Assembly (NCBI GenBank): GCA_964494085.1
Contig: CAZBQJ010000001.1
Span: forward strand, 186,001 to 250,000
Source: CAZBQJ01 sp964494085
GTDB taxonomy: Bacteria > Patescibacteriota > Gracilibacteria > UBA1369
DNA: 64,000 nucleotides
Direction: 5' to 3'
This document shows positions 1 to 7,920 of the stretch, in pieces (the stretch's first letter is position 1; each line of letters begins with the position of its first letter). The notes under the pieces are model-generated. The model was not told the DNA's origin, searched no databases, and saw only the letters and a program-made list of their open reading frames with translations. The position numbers were made by a program, and so were the translations under genes.

Positions 1-1539
1 TTTATTGCTATAGGCCTGTAGGACATTACCTTTTTTGAAAGCGTCATCGGTTGTCTGCAAGAAGGACATTCGATCATCCTTATATTCAATCACTTTGCCA
101 CTTTCCGTCATAAACAGAATTGAATTTTTATCATCATAGTTCACTGCTGAGATAACCTTTTCATTATCATCGATTGTCAAAGGGTCACTAACCTGATTCA
201 AGGCAATCGGATATAGGGCATTATATTCGTAGGCATACAATTTATCTTTCAATTTGATCAAACCGGTAGCGCTGACATTGTCACGTTTAGTGCTAAGATC
301 AGCCATCATTTCAACCTTAGGATGAATTACACCATCCAATTTATCCTGAGTCTCCATAATCAAATCCAGTAAATTACGGGCTTTATCTTTGTTATAGCCA
401 CTATTCAACACTTCAATAGCCTTATCATGAGCATCATTAAGCAATTCAGTAGCTTTGGCTTTATCAAATTGACTGGTAGTAATAGCCGAGTTCACTTCTT
501 CTTGGGCGGCCACCAAATTATTGGCCAAGGCTTGCACTTTTTGATCTTCATCGGATTTAGAGCGCAACCACCAAACTCCCAGGGTTAGAACAAAAATCAA
601 AGCAACTATGGCAATCAAAATTTTGTCTCTACCCCAATTACTAAATGACCAGGAACCTCCATTTCCCTGGCGTCCCCGTCTAACACCATTCTCACTGGTT
701 AAATCTGAAAGCCGACCTTTCGCCTGGGAGACTGATTTGTGAAAAAGATTTTTAACTTTATCAATTACCTCTCCATGGTGAAAGACTTTTTGTTCCGCTC
801 TTTCAATCTTCTCACCCTCCACATCCTGAAAGCTCTCTTCTCTGATATGAGCAATCGGCTCTTCGTCGATCGGGGCACCTTTAAATTGGTTGGCCTGAAT
901 TGCAATCAAAGCAATCTTGTTTATCACCTCTCCATGTAAGAAGTCTCTAATTGAATTGACAGTTTGGTGAATATTTGGCCCAATATGTTTTGCTAAATCA
1001 GTTTTAGAAACATAACGCAATAATCTGGTCGTGCTAGCCAGGACTAAATCGCCAGCTTCCAAATCACCTGAAGCAATATTGGTAAAGAAATCTTTACTGT
1101 CAACTTCGCTCAAATCATCACTAATAGCAGTAGCAAATCGCTTCCTGACCAGATAAGCTTCAGCCTCCCCGGATTGGGTTAGATAAAGCTGATTCCCGAC
1201 TATGGCAGCGATAATTACATTTAGTTTTCCCAACCAATCATTACCTCTTTCCAACTTATATTCGTCAAGGCTTTTATTAACTTCTTTCAAGGATTCTTCA
1301 AATCGTTCATAACCATCGGTGTCACTATCCGCGAAAAACACTTTACGCATTTTATCAAAAATAATTTCACCGACTTTCTCCGGATCAATAGAATTCTGCA
1401 TGATTTCCAGGCAGATGAAAATCTTGCCACTATTTTCTCCTCCTTCGCCTAAATCATAGGCATAATTTTCTACAAAACTCCCTTCATCCTTTCCTATAAA
1501 CAAAAAGTCGTATTGGGTTTTAAATTGCTGACTGGCCAT
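1..1539 (-). CDS. Membrane-anchored PP2C-like protein, catalytically doubtful (partial)
   Basis: 513 codons are visible from the ATG at 1539; the C-terminus lies beyond the left edge. Residues about 1-220 resemble a PP2C-type Ser/Thr phosphatase: a central stretch reading LNVIIAAIVGNQLYLTQSG followed by AEAYLVRK, then GDLVLASTTRLL. In active PP2C enzymes these places hold metal-binding aspartates (GDSR and TDG); here they read SGEAEA and STTR, so metal-dependent catalysis is doubtful. A linker, one membrane helix (about 307-327), a helical segment and the start of a probable beta-rich external domain follow. It is divergent from rpmH. Role unknown; a membrane signalling or scaffold protein is an inference. 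Confidence 0.7.
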   Translation of the reverse strand, partial: MASQQFKTQYDFLFIGKDEGSFVENYAYDLGEGGENSGKIFICLEIMQNSIDPEKVGEIIFDKMRKVFFADSDTDGYERFEESLKEVNKSLDEYKLERGNDWLGKLNVIIAAIVGNQLYLTQSGEAEAYLVRKRFATAISDDLSEVDSKDFFTNIASGDLEAGDLVLASTTRLLRYVSKTDLAKHIGPNIHQTVNSIRDFLHGEVINKIALIAIQANQFKGAPIDEEPIAHIREESFQDVEGEKIERAEQKVFHHGEVIDKVKNLFHKSVSQAKGRLSDLTSENGVRRGRQGNGGSWSFSNWGRDKILIAIVALIFVLTLGVWWLRSKSDEDQKVQALANNLVAAQEEVNSAITTSQFDKAKATELLNDAHDKAIEVLNSGYNKDKARNLLDLIMETQDKLDGVIHPKVEMMADLSTKRDNVSATGLIKLKDKLYAYEYNALYPIALNQVSDPLTIDDNEKVISAVNYDDKNSILFMTESGKVIEYKDDRMSFLQTTDDAFKKGNVLQAYSNK

Positions 1540-1608
1540 TTTTGCTTTTATCTTTATATTTTACTGCAATCATTACTACAGCTGCCAAAGCTTAACATAA
1601 AAATAAAA

Positions 1609-1637
1609 TTGACACAAAATAAACTTAAAGCTATCTT
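1609..1637 (+). promoter_or_regulatory. Promoter of rpmH-rnpA-yidC
   Basis: TTGACA at 1609-1614, a 17-base spacer and TATCTT at 1632-1637, 41 bases before the rpmH start. The -35 box is a perfect sigma-70 consensus match. Confidence 0.6.
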
Positions 1638-1678
1638 CAGCTGGCACCAATTTAGCTTTATTCTTACTCGAATTTGCA

Positions 1679-1819
1679 ATGCCCATCTCTAAGTTACAAA
1701 AGCGTAAACATTTAAAAATGCACGGTTTCCGTGCCCGTATGAAAACTGCCAGTGGCCGTAGAATACTGTCTGCCCGCCGCGCCAAGGGCCGAAAACAGCT
1801 CACAGTTAGTGATAAATAA
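1679..1819 (+). CDS. rpmH: 50S ribosomal protein L34
   Basis: 46-residue, very basic protein starting MPISKLQKRKH and carrying the L34 signature HGFRARM followed by GRRILSARRAKGR. Length matches the family (44-47). It sits on the 23S rRNA of the large subunit. It lies 32 bases before rnpA, the usual bacterial pairing, and the promoter at 1609-1637 fits it. The gene was read directly from the sequence; the overlapping minus-strand frame is a shadow. Confidence 0.95.
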   Translation: MPISKLQKRKHLKMHGFRARMKTASGRRILSARRAKGRKQLTVSDK

Positions 1820-1851
1820 TCGCTCCGAGACCTTACTCTCGTTGAAATTTA

Positions 1852-2190
1852 ATGCTCAACAAAACTCAACGACTTTCCACCAATCGTATTTCCTGGCTGC
1901 TCAAAAAGGGCTTCAAATTCAGCAATGAATGGTTTTCTCTGAAATTTCATCTCAACAAAGAGCCTCATAGTCGCTATAGTATAGTGGTTAGCAAGAAGAT
2001 CAAGGCCTTGGCCACCGATCGAAATCTAATTCGTCGTCAAGTCTATGAGATCATCCGGAAGTCTCCGGCAACTCTGCCTCCAACAGATTATATGATCATT
2101 ATTAAACCTAAATTCGCTGAATTATCTTATGCAAATAAATCTATTTATCTGCAAGAGACTCTTCAGAAAATCAGCTCAAAACTAAAATAA
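1852..2190 (+). CDS. rnpA: Ribonuclease P protein component
   Basis: 112 residues, the normal size. RnpA binds the catalytic RNase P RNA and helps it remove the 5' leader from precursor tRNAs. The family's RNR box is visible as DRNLIRRQVYEIIR, preceded by the YSIVVSKKIK strand. Flanked by rpmH and yidC in the conserved order rpmH-rnpA-yidC-jag. The RNase P RNA itself is not in the window. Confidence 0.93.
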   Translation: MLNKTQRLSTNRISWLLKKGFKFSNEWFSLKFHLNKEPHSRYSIVVSKKIKALATDRNLIRRQVYEIIRKSPATLPPTDYMIIIKPKFAELSYANKSIYLQETLQKISSKLK

Positions 2191-2200
2191 TTGCCAATCC

Positions 2201-3541
2201 ATGAACAGTAAAGCTCTCAAAAATCTAATCAACCAAATACTGACCTTCCTGGTCATCTTTCTGATCATCAACTTTGCTTACAATTATTTTTTCAATAAAA
2301 CCACACCACCCAAAACCGGAGTTCAGTTTTTTGTCGATAAACAACAATATGGACAAAATGACCTGGTGACCGCCCATCTGGAAAATAACACCGATCAGGA
2401 TATCGTTTTGAAAAACCTTTGTCCGCTTCCGGATCTGGCTGTCGAAACCCTCCAAAATGGACAATGGATTCCCAAAACTGCCGCAACGAAACTGGACTGC
2501 CATGACCAAAGCGACATTACTGTCAAAGCTGGAGAAAAATATACTTACAATTTCAAACATTGGAATCATCAATTATTTGGTGAATTGGGGGCTTATCAAC
2601 TCAAAGCTACCATTGGAGAGCAAACTCTCGTTTCCACCCAATTCCAGGTGGTCAAAGCCTCCTTTTTCAACTGGATTTATACTCTGATCATCTACCAGCC
2701 TATTTATAATGCTCTAGTGTTTTTCACCAGCATTATTCCCGGATTCGATTTAGGCTGGGCAATCATATTGTTAACTATCCTGATCCGGACAATTTTATTG
2801 ATTCCTAATCATAAAGTCCTCAAAGCCCAGAAAAAACTCCAACATATTCAGCCCAAAATCGCTGAACTCAAAGAGAAACATGGAAATGACCAACAAAAAA
2901 TCGCTCAGGAAACTTTTGCTATTTATAAAGAGCACAAAGTCAGCCCGTTCAGCAGCTGTTTACCGGTTTTATTACAGCTTCCTATTTTGATTGGCCTGTA
3001 CAATGTTATTCAGTCCGGCATGGACCCCGGAAGCAGCTATCTGCTCTATCCACTCTTCAGTAATTTCGATCTTACGCAGGTCCAAACTGTCTGGTTGGGT
3101 GTTTTGGACTTAACAAAAACCAATATTTTCGTATTACCGGTTCTGGTAGGTATCATGCAATTTATCCAACTGCGGATCAGCATGGCCAAAATGCCCAAAA
3201 CCGATAAGAAGCCTTCGGAAATGGAGGCCGCCAATCGAACCATGGTCTATGTAATGCCTCTAATGATGGTCTTCTTTACCGCCTCTGTCCCCTCCGGTGT
3301 AGGATTATATTGGACATTCTCGACTCTGTACGGCCTTCTTCAACAGATCTTTGTCAATCGGGGTTTCCGCAAACAGGAAACTACTATTGAAGTATTAAAT
3401 GCTACTCGAAACAAAGATAAAAAGGAGCATTATAAAGAGTTAAATAAACAACGTAAACATCAGGCCGAGCCGATCATCGATCAAGATGATTCTGACCAGG
3501 ACGATCATGGCCAACCACCTATCACTACCATCAAAGCCTAA
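2201..3541 (+). CDS. yidC: Membrane protein insertase YidC/OxaA
   Basis: 446 residues. It inserts proteins into the cytoplasmic membrane alone or with SecYEG. One N-terminal membrane helix (about 10-30) is followed by an external beta-rich domain (about 35-150), much smaller than the proteobacterial one but larger than in Gram-positive lipoprotein forms. The conserved insertase core (about 160-400) shows the basic cytoplasmic hairpin (KVLKAQKKLQHIQPKIAELK), CLPVLLQLPILIGLYNVIQ and PSGVGLYWTFSTLYGLLQQ. The tail is basic then acidic. Ten bases after rnpA. Confidence 0.93.
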   Translation: MNSKALKNLINQILTFLVIFLIINFAYNYFFNKTTPPKTGVQFFVDKQQYGQNDLVTAHLENNTDQDIVLKNLCPLPDLAVETLQNGQWIPKTAATKLDCHDQSDITVKAGEKYTYNFKHWNHQLFGELGAYQLKATIGEQTLVSTQFQVVKASFFNWIYTLIIYQPIYNALVFFTSIIPGFDLGWAIILLTILIRTILLIPNHKVLKAQKKLQHIQPKIAELKEKHGNDQQKIAQETFAIYKEHKVSPFSSCLPVLLQLPILIGLYNVIQSGMDPGSSYLLYPLFSNFDLTQVQTVWLGVLDLTKTNIFVLPVLVGIMQFIQLRISMAKMPKTDKKPSEMEAANRTMVYVMPLMMVFFTASVPSGVGLYWTFSTLYGLLQQIFVNRGFRKQETTIEVLNATRNKDKKEHYKELNKQRKHQAEPIIDQDDSDQDDHGQPPITTIKA

Positions 3542-3559
3542 TCCTTAACACTCATCAAT

Positions 3560-4042
3560 ATGGAAAACAAAATCCATCAAATGCTCGAAGAAATACTCGG
3601 TAAAATGGGCGTCAGCATTAACAAGATCCGTATTGAAGAAAACGAAGAAGGAGGATTCAAAATCAATATTGAAACTTCTCATCCCAATCTGATGATCGGC
3701 CACCGTGGTGAAAATATCGGTGCCCTTCAACATATTCTAAAGATTTCCCTCTGGACTCAAATGGAAAAAGCCCAGGATACTGAGGTTGCTCGCCCTGACA
3801 TAAGTCTGGACATTGAAAACTATCGTCGTCGTCAGGAACAAAATATTTTACAAATGGCCGAACGAAAAGTAGATATGGTTCGAAAACTCTCTTCACCTCA
3901 AAGTCTTCCTGCTATGGCCCCTTATTTTCGCCGTCTAGTTCATCTTCATCTAGCCCAGGATAAGTTCAAGGATATTTGCACTGAAAGTGAAGGTGACGGT
4001 GAGTACCGATATATTGTCATCAAACCAGAAATCATCATTTAA
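3560..4042 (+). CDS. jag: KH-R3H RNA-binding protein Jag/KhpB
   Basis: 160 residues: a KH domain with the GxxG-type loop in LMIGHRGENIGALQHILKIS (about 45-70), then an R3H domain (about 90-155) with RRRQEQ and the RRLVHLHLAQ helix. The N-terminal Jag-N domain found in Firmicutes is absent. In Gram-positive bacteria KhpB binds many RNAs with KhpA and affects cell elongation and division. Its place directly after yidC is the classic gene order and supports the call. Confidence 0.88.
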   Translation: MENKIHQMLEEILGKMGVSINKIRIEENEEGGFKINIETSHPNLMIGHRGENIGALQHILKISLWTQMEKAQDTEVARPDISLDIENYRRRQEQNILQMAERKVDMVRKLSSPQSLPAMAPYFRRLVHLHLAQDKFKDICTESEGDGEYRYIVIKPEIII

Positions 4043-4046
4043 ATTT

Positions 4047-5075
4047 ATGTCTGCAGTAAAAACAGCCCAAAGTGCAGTATTAATCGGCACAATTAGCCTT
4101 TGTTGCCTAACCACAGCCCTAGCTGCTCCTAATGATACTAACATCGTATCAAGTATGGAAAGTTCCACTGACTCCTCAACTGACCTGTTTCCAGATCTCA
4201 AAATTGGCAGCGAATATTATCTGGGTGTGAAATACCTGAAAGACCTTGGCTTAATTCAAGGTTATCCGGATGGTACCTTTAAACCCAAACAATTGGTCAA
4301 TCGGGCTGAAGCCATGAAAATTTTGACTGGAGCGATCGAGTATCACTCGATGAGATCTGTGGAAACTCCCATCGCCAGTTTATCAGCCAGTGGTGACGCC
4401 ACCGCCCAGCTCGACCAAAGTAAATGTCCATTACCCGATCTGGATCCACAAGCCTGGTATTTCCCCTATGTCTGCCAAGCCTATCGAAACGGTGTAATTT
4501 CGGGTTATCCGGATGGCACTTTCCGCCCCGCCCAAACTATCAACAAAGTCGAAGCTCTAAAAATGGATTTACTTCAGGCCGGAGTCTCTTTACAGACTGA
4601 TTTTACAGATAATTTTGACGATATCTCTCCAGAAGACTGGTTCTGGGATTATGCCCGCATAGCCAACGAAAAATCAATTATCGTAGAAGATCGAAAAGGT
4701 AACCTAAATCCAGCCGAAACTCTCAATCGAGGAGATTTTTCAATGCTGGTCTATCGCACTATCAAAGCCATCAACAATCATTCTGAGTTTGGCAGAGCTT
4801 CTTATTATGGAGGGCGATTTAATGGCAGTGGTACTGCCAGTGGCGAAAGCTTTAACATCAATATGCCTACCGCTGCACACAAAACTTTACCTTTCAACAC
4901 TATTGTTCGTATCACCAACTTAACCAACGGTAAAAGCGTCGATGTACGTATCAATGACCGTGGACCTTACGTCAACGGAACAATCGTCGATTTGAGCACC
5001 ACCGCTTTCGCCGAAATCTCGTCACTTTCTACCGGAATTTTCCAAAGTGAACTGGAAATACTCGATCAACCATAA
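4047..5075 (+). CDS. SLH-domain surface protein with RlpA-like DPBB domain
   Basis: 342 residues from the ATG at 4047, 4 bases after jag; this start gives a clear signal peptide (about residues 1-27, ending ALAA). Three S-layer-homology repeats follow, two with the core GYPDGTF, the third degenerate. The last ~95 residues are an RlpA-like double-psi beta-barrel: ASYYGGRFNGSGTASGE, AAHKTLPFNT and VRINDRGPYV. The His and Asp used by RlpA lytic transglycosylases are both present. A surface-anchored enzyme that cuts peptidoglycan glycan strands is a reasonable inference. The next gene, 2 bases on, encodes an FtsL-like protein, suggesting a septal role. Confidence 0.85.
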   Translation: MSAVKTAQSAVLIGTISLCCLTTALAAPNDTNIVSSMESSTDSSTDLFPDLKIGSEYYLGVKYLKDLGLIQGYPDGTFKPKQLVNRAEAMKILTGAIEYHSMRSVETPIASLSASGDATAQLDQSKCPLPDLDPQAWYFPYVCQAYRNGVISGYPDGTFRPAQTINKVEALKMDLLQAGVSLQTDFTDNFDDISPEDWFWDYARIANEKSIIVEDRKGNLNPAETLNRGDFSMLVYRTIKAINNHSEFGRASYYGGRFNGSGTASGESFNINMPTAAHKTLPFNTIVRITNLTNGKSVDVRINDRGPYVNGTIVDLSTTAFAEISSLSTGIFQSELEILDQP

Positions 5076-5077
5076 GC

Positions 5078-5452
5078 ATGTTAAGTGAAGACCTCATCAA
5101 AAGACGGGGAAAGACCATTCCTATCCGCACGCCACTTTCCCTGGAAATCAGAAAAAGCATTTATCTGCTAATTTTCACTCTGCTTGCCATCATTGTCCTG
5201 GTCAGCATTGTCTATCTGTTAAACTCCAGCCAAAGTACTCAAAAAGGTTATTCAATCAAAGCGGGACAACTGTACCAAGACACTCTGACTGAACAAGGCC
5301 GCCAATTGGTTGGCAAAATTATTCAAGCTCAATCCTACAGCAATATCGAAAACAATAACTGGGTCAAAAGCATGATTAAACCTGATTCTCTCACATATAT
5401 TGATAATCCGGCTGATCCTGGAGAACCTGTCCGTCCCACTAAAACTAAATAG
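5078..5452 (+). CDS. Small bitopic FtsL-like membrane protein (paralogue 1)
   Basis: 124 residues: short basic N-terminus, one membrane helix (about 28-48) and an external helical segment beginning KGY, then a proline-rich tail. It aligns without gaps over about 68 residues to the minus-strand protein at 19923-20318, which lies in the ftsL position after rsmH; shared landmarks are YLL before the KGY, and M.KP....YI at the end. Two bases after the SLH-RlpA gene, so almost surely co-translated with it. A divisome or envelope role is inferred, not shown. Confidence 0.6.
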   Translation: MLSEDLIKRRGKTIPIRTPLSLEIRKSIYLLIFTLLAIIVLVSIVYLLNSSQSTQKGYSIKAGQLYQDTLTEQGRQLVGKIIQAQSYSNIENNNWVKSMIKPDSLTYIDNPADPGEPVRPTKTK

Positions 5453-5497
5453 TTCTCTTGAATAAGCTTTTTTCTGATAAATATCAGTAAAATCAGT

Positions 5498-5525
5498 TTG
5501 ACTTCAAAACAACATTAAATATAAT
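5498..5525 (+). promoter_or_regulatory. Promoter of tRNA-Glu
   Basis: TTGACT at 5498-5503, 16-base spacer, perfect TATAAT at 5520-5525, about 31 bases before the tRNA. It belongs to the TTGACTTC group shared with rpoB and fusA. Confidence 0.75.
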
Positions 5526-5556
5526 GCTAACGCCCTCGAACTTTCTTTTGTTTTAC

Positions 5557-5631
5557 GGCGATATCGTCTAATGGTTAGGACGGAAGGTTTTCAACCTTCA
5601 AATCGGGGTTCAATTCCCCGTATCGCTACCA
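5557..5631 (+). tRNA. tRNA-Glu (anticodon TTC)
   Basis: 75 bases with an encoded 3' CCA. The acceptor arm GGCGATA pairs with TATCGCT (first pair G-U). The anticodon stem GAAGG/CCTTC encloses loop TTTTCAA, giving anticodon TTC. The T arm is CGGGG-TTCAATT-CCCCG. All arms fold. The anticodon reads GAA and GAG codons. It is the only tRNA I see in the window. Confidence 0.95.
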
Positions 5632-5686
5632 AGAGTGCATCGAGTTCTCAAGATGGAGCTATCCTTATTTCATCAATTTAAGTATC

Positions 5687-6538
5687 ATTCGAAATCTAAC
5701 TACAGCCATTTGGGACATTGACGACACTCTGATCCCTTGGGAACACCCACATGCCCTAGCTTATCCAGCCATGACCCTGGCCTTAAGCAAAGCGTCCGGA
5801 ATCGATGAAAACCAGATAATCGAGGAAATAAAGCAGGTCAACACCACTCATGGTACCATCGAATACACTGCTCTGATTCAAGAAATGCCCTCTTTTCAAA
5901 AGCTTTCTCCCGCCCAGAGCAAAGCCCTGATTAAAGTTGCTATCAAAAGTCGACATCAAGCCATGGAAGGCCTGAACCAACCATTTGCCGGCGTTAGACA
6001 TTTATTGGAAACTTTCAAAAATAAACACTTTCGCAACCTTGCCCTCAGCGACGCCCCCAAAAACCTCGCTTATTTGAGGTTAAAAAAGGCTCAACTAATC
6101 GATTATTTTGATTATGTAATTGGCCTGGAATCTCCTTCCGATCAGCATTTTGATCCGGAATTCCGGATGGAAAACAAACCCTTTGTCATACCGGTTTTAA
6201 AGGCTGAGAAAAAGAAACCTTTTACAGATTTAGAAGCAATTTTAAAGGAAACATCCGATCAAATCCGTCAATCTTATTTTCTCATTGGTAACAGCCATCA
6301 CAGCGACATGGGCTTAGCCAAAAGATACGGTTTGCTCTTTTACTTGGCCAAATGGAGCGACGGAACAGCAGAAGATCAGCAATTACTTCAAAAGTATGTT
6401 CCTGAAGAAAGGCTCAAGCAGGACGCTCTTACACTTGAAGACAAAACTCTCCAGCCACATGACGATTACCAATGTGTAGAGGTGAAAACTCCTCTGGAAA
6501 TCAAGTCGGATTTAATCAAGCGCGGTTTTCTGACATAA
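5687..6538 (+). CDS. HAD-superfamily hydrolase, probably non-ATG start
   Basis: Haloacid-dehalogenase fold hydrolase. Motif I is WDIDDTLIP (nucleophile D10, D12 counting from 5687), motif II is the Ser in LALSDAP, a conserved Lys follows in RLKKAQL, and motif IV is the acidic GNSHHSDMGLA. The first ATG in frame (5771) lies after the nucleophile motif, so it cannot be the true start. The frame is open back to the tRNA without ATG, GTG or TTG; ATT at 5687 (or ATC at 5684) is the best-placed codon, giving 283 residues. The last ~70 residues have no family signature. Substrate unknown. Confidence 0.7.
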   Translation: MRNLTTAIWDIDDTLIPWEHPHALAYPAMTLALSKASGIDENQIIEEIKQVNTTHGTIEYTALIQEMPSFQKLSPAQSKALIKVAIKSRHQAMEGLNQPFAGVRHLLETFKNKHFRNLALSDAPKNLAYLRLKKAQLIDYFDYVIGLESPSDQHFDPEFRMENKPFVIPVLKAEKKKPFTDLEAILKETSDQIRQSYFLIGNSHHSDMGLAKRYGLLFYLAKWSDGTAEDQQLLQKYVPEERLKQDALTLEDKTLQPHDDYQCVEVKTPLEIKSDLIKRGFLT

Positions 6539-6669
6539 TCCCCTCAAAGCGTCTTTTATAACAATTAGTGATTATTTCCAGCAAATAAACCGGCAATCAT
6601 CGTCCGGTAATTTACTAATCTGGTAAAATTACCTATCTTATCTGCGCAAATAAATAATTCTTTCCTCAG

Positions 6670-6927
6670 ATGCTTATCAACATTTCTCGAGAACTTTGCA
6701 TTGGTGCCTCACCCTGCGTAGCTATAGCAGGCAATGTTTTTCAATTGGATGAGGAGAATAAGGCCGTTTTGGTCGGGCCCAGTACTGACGATGAAAATAC
6801 CCGTTTGGCCGCGGAAGCCTGTCCCACACGCGCCATTTTCCTTTATGAAGACGATCAAACCCAGATCTTCCCACCAGTCGACGAGTCACCACGAATATAT
6901 GTAGAAGAGAAAATCTATCGATTATAA
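6670..6927 (+). CDS. Small single-cluster ferredoxin, probably [3Fe-4S]
   Basis: 85 residues. The pattern is C10-IGASP-C16 with C51 followed by PTRAI. The second Cys of a normal CxxCxxC set is Ala (A13), and the CxxxCP fourth Cys of the first group is absent, as in single [3Fe-4S] ferredoxins of actinobacteria, whose layout C-x5-C-xn-CP it matches. It is an electron carrier; the partner is unknown. It is the first gene of a compact operon with nrnA and the ribonucleotide-reductase-like gene (gap of 13 bases). Confidence 0.8.
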   Translation: MLINISRELCIGASPCVAIAGNVFQLDEENKAVLVGPSTDDENTRLAAEACPTRAIFLYEDDQTQIFPPVDESPRIYVEEKIYRL

Positions 6928-6940
6928 TTAAGCCAAGCCA

Positions 6941-7918
6941 ATGGCTCAACCAGAGCAAAAATTCGACCTAGATTTAACCGAAACCAGTCGTGCCTGGGCA
7001 GCTTTAGAAAAAGCCCAATCGATCGGTATAATTTCCCATAGACATCCGGATCCCGACAGTATTGGCAGTAACCTCGCCTTGCGCCGATCATTAATTCAAA
7101 TAGGCAAAACAGTCGATTCATTTTGTGTTCATGCTCTTCCCAAAACTTGCCAAGGCTTAAACGGGAGTCAGGATTTCACTTTTGATTTTGACCCCAATCA
7201 ATATGAGGTAATTATTAGTGTAGATTGTGGAAGTCTCTCCCAGGTTGCCTTTGAAAATTTAAGTCCGGAATATTTCCAGGGAGAGTTTCTCAATATTGAT
7301 CATCATGCCTCCAACAATTCCTTTGGTACGATCAATATCGTGAACGCCAAGTTATCTTCGACTTGTGAAATGATTTATTTATTATATCAGCAATGGGGTT
7401 TACCCATCGACAGCCAAATTGCTACTTGCCTATTATTCGGACTTTATTATGACACAGGCAGCTTCATGCATTCCAATGTTACTCCTCGTGTTTTAGAGAT
7501 CGCCAGCGACTTGGTCAGCAAAGGCGGCTCACTGGAATCCATTGTTAACCGACTTTATCGCAATTTTAATTTAGAGAAATTCCATCTTTGGGGAGACACA
7601 CTACAAAAGATCAAAATTACCGATCAGCAAACTTCAGTCGCGGTAATTACCAAAAATGACTTAGAGGCATTTCAGGCCAATGTTGAAGACATCAGTGGAG
7701 TGATAGATTATCTCAGTATGGTCAAAGGAAGTCAGTTTGCTACCTTGATCAGTCAAGACACTCCCGGTTTTATCAAAGGTTCACTACGGACCCGCAATGA
7801 TGGGTTCGACCTATCTGCTTTAGCTGGAACAATGGGTGGCGGTGGCCATCGTAAAGCCTCCGGCTTCAGTTTTCCCGGTAAAATAGACCAACAGGTCATC
7901 TGGAAAATAACTTCTTAG
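6941..7918 (+). CDS. nrnA: DHH-family phosphoesterase, NrnA-like (nanoRNase / pAp phosphatase)
   Basis: 325 residues. DHH-DHHA1 architecture: motif I SHRHPDPDSIGS, motif II SVDCGS, motif III NIDHHASN, and the C-terminal DHHA1 glycine loop GGGGHRKASGF. The aspartates and histidines expected to bind two Mn ions are all present. NrnA-type enzymes degrade 2-5 nucleotide RNAs and often remove the 3' phosphate of pAp; the exact substrate here is inferred from the family. The stop is 2 bases before the next start. Confidence 0.85.
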   Translation: MAQPEQKFDLDLTETSRAWAALEKAQSIGIISHRHPDPDSIGSNLALRRSLIQIGKTVDSFCVHALPKTCQGLNGSQDFTFDFDPNQYEVIISVDCGSLSQVAFENLSPEYFQGEFLNIDHHASNNSFGTINIVNAKLSSTCEMIYLLYQQWGLPIDSQIATCLLFGLYYDTGSFMHSNVTPRVLEIASDLVSKGGSLESIVNRLYRNFNLEKFHLWGDTLQKIKITDQQTSVAVITKNDLEAFQANVEDISGVIDYLSMVKGSQFATLISQDTPGFIKGSLRTRNDGFDLSALAGTMGGGGHRKASGFSFPGKIDQQVIWKITS

Positions 7919-7920
7919 CT

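Noticed and set aside
1540..1678. Replication origin next to rpmH
   Set aside because: The rpmH-rnpA-yidC-jag order often lies near oriC, but there is no dnaA, no DnaA-box cluster and no AT-rich repeat array in this gap.
5461..5500. Palindrome CTGATA-AA-TATCAG as a terminator
   Set aside because: The loop would be two bases and no GC-rich stem is present; more likely a chance AT-rich palindrome.
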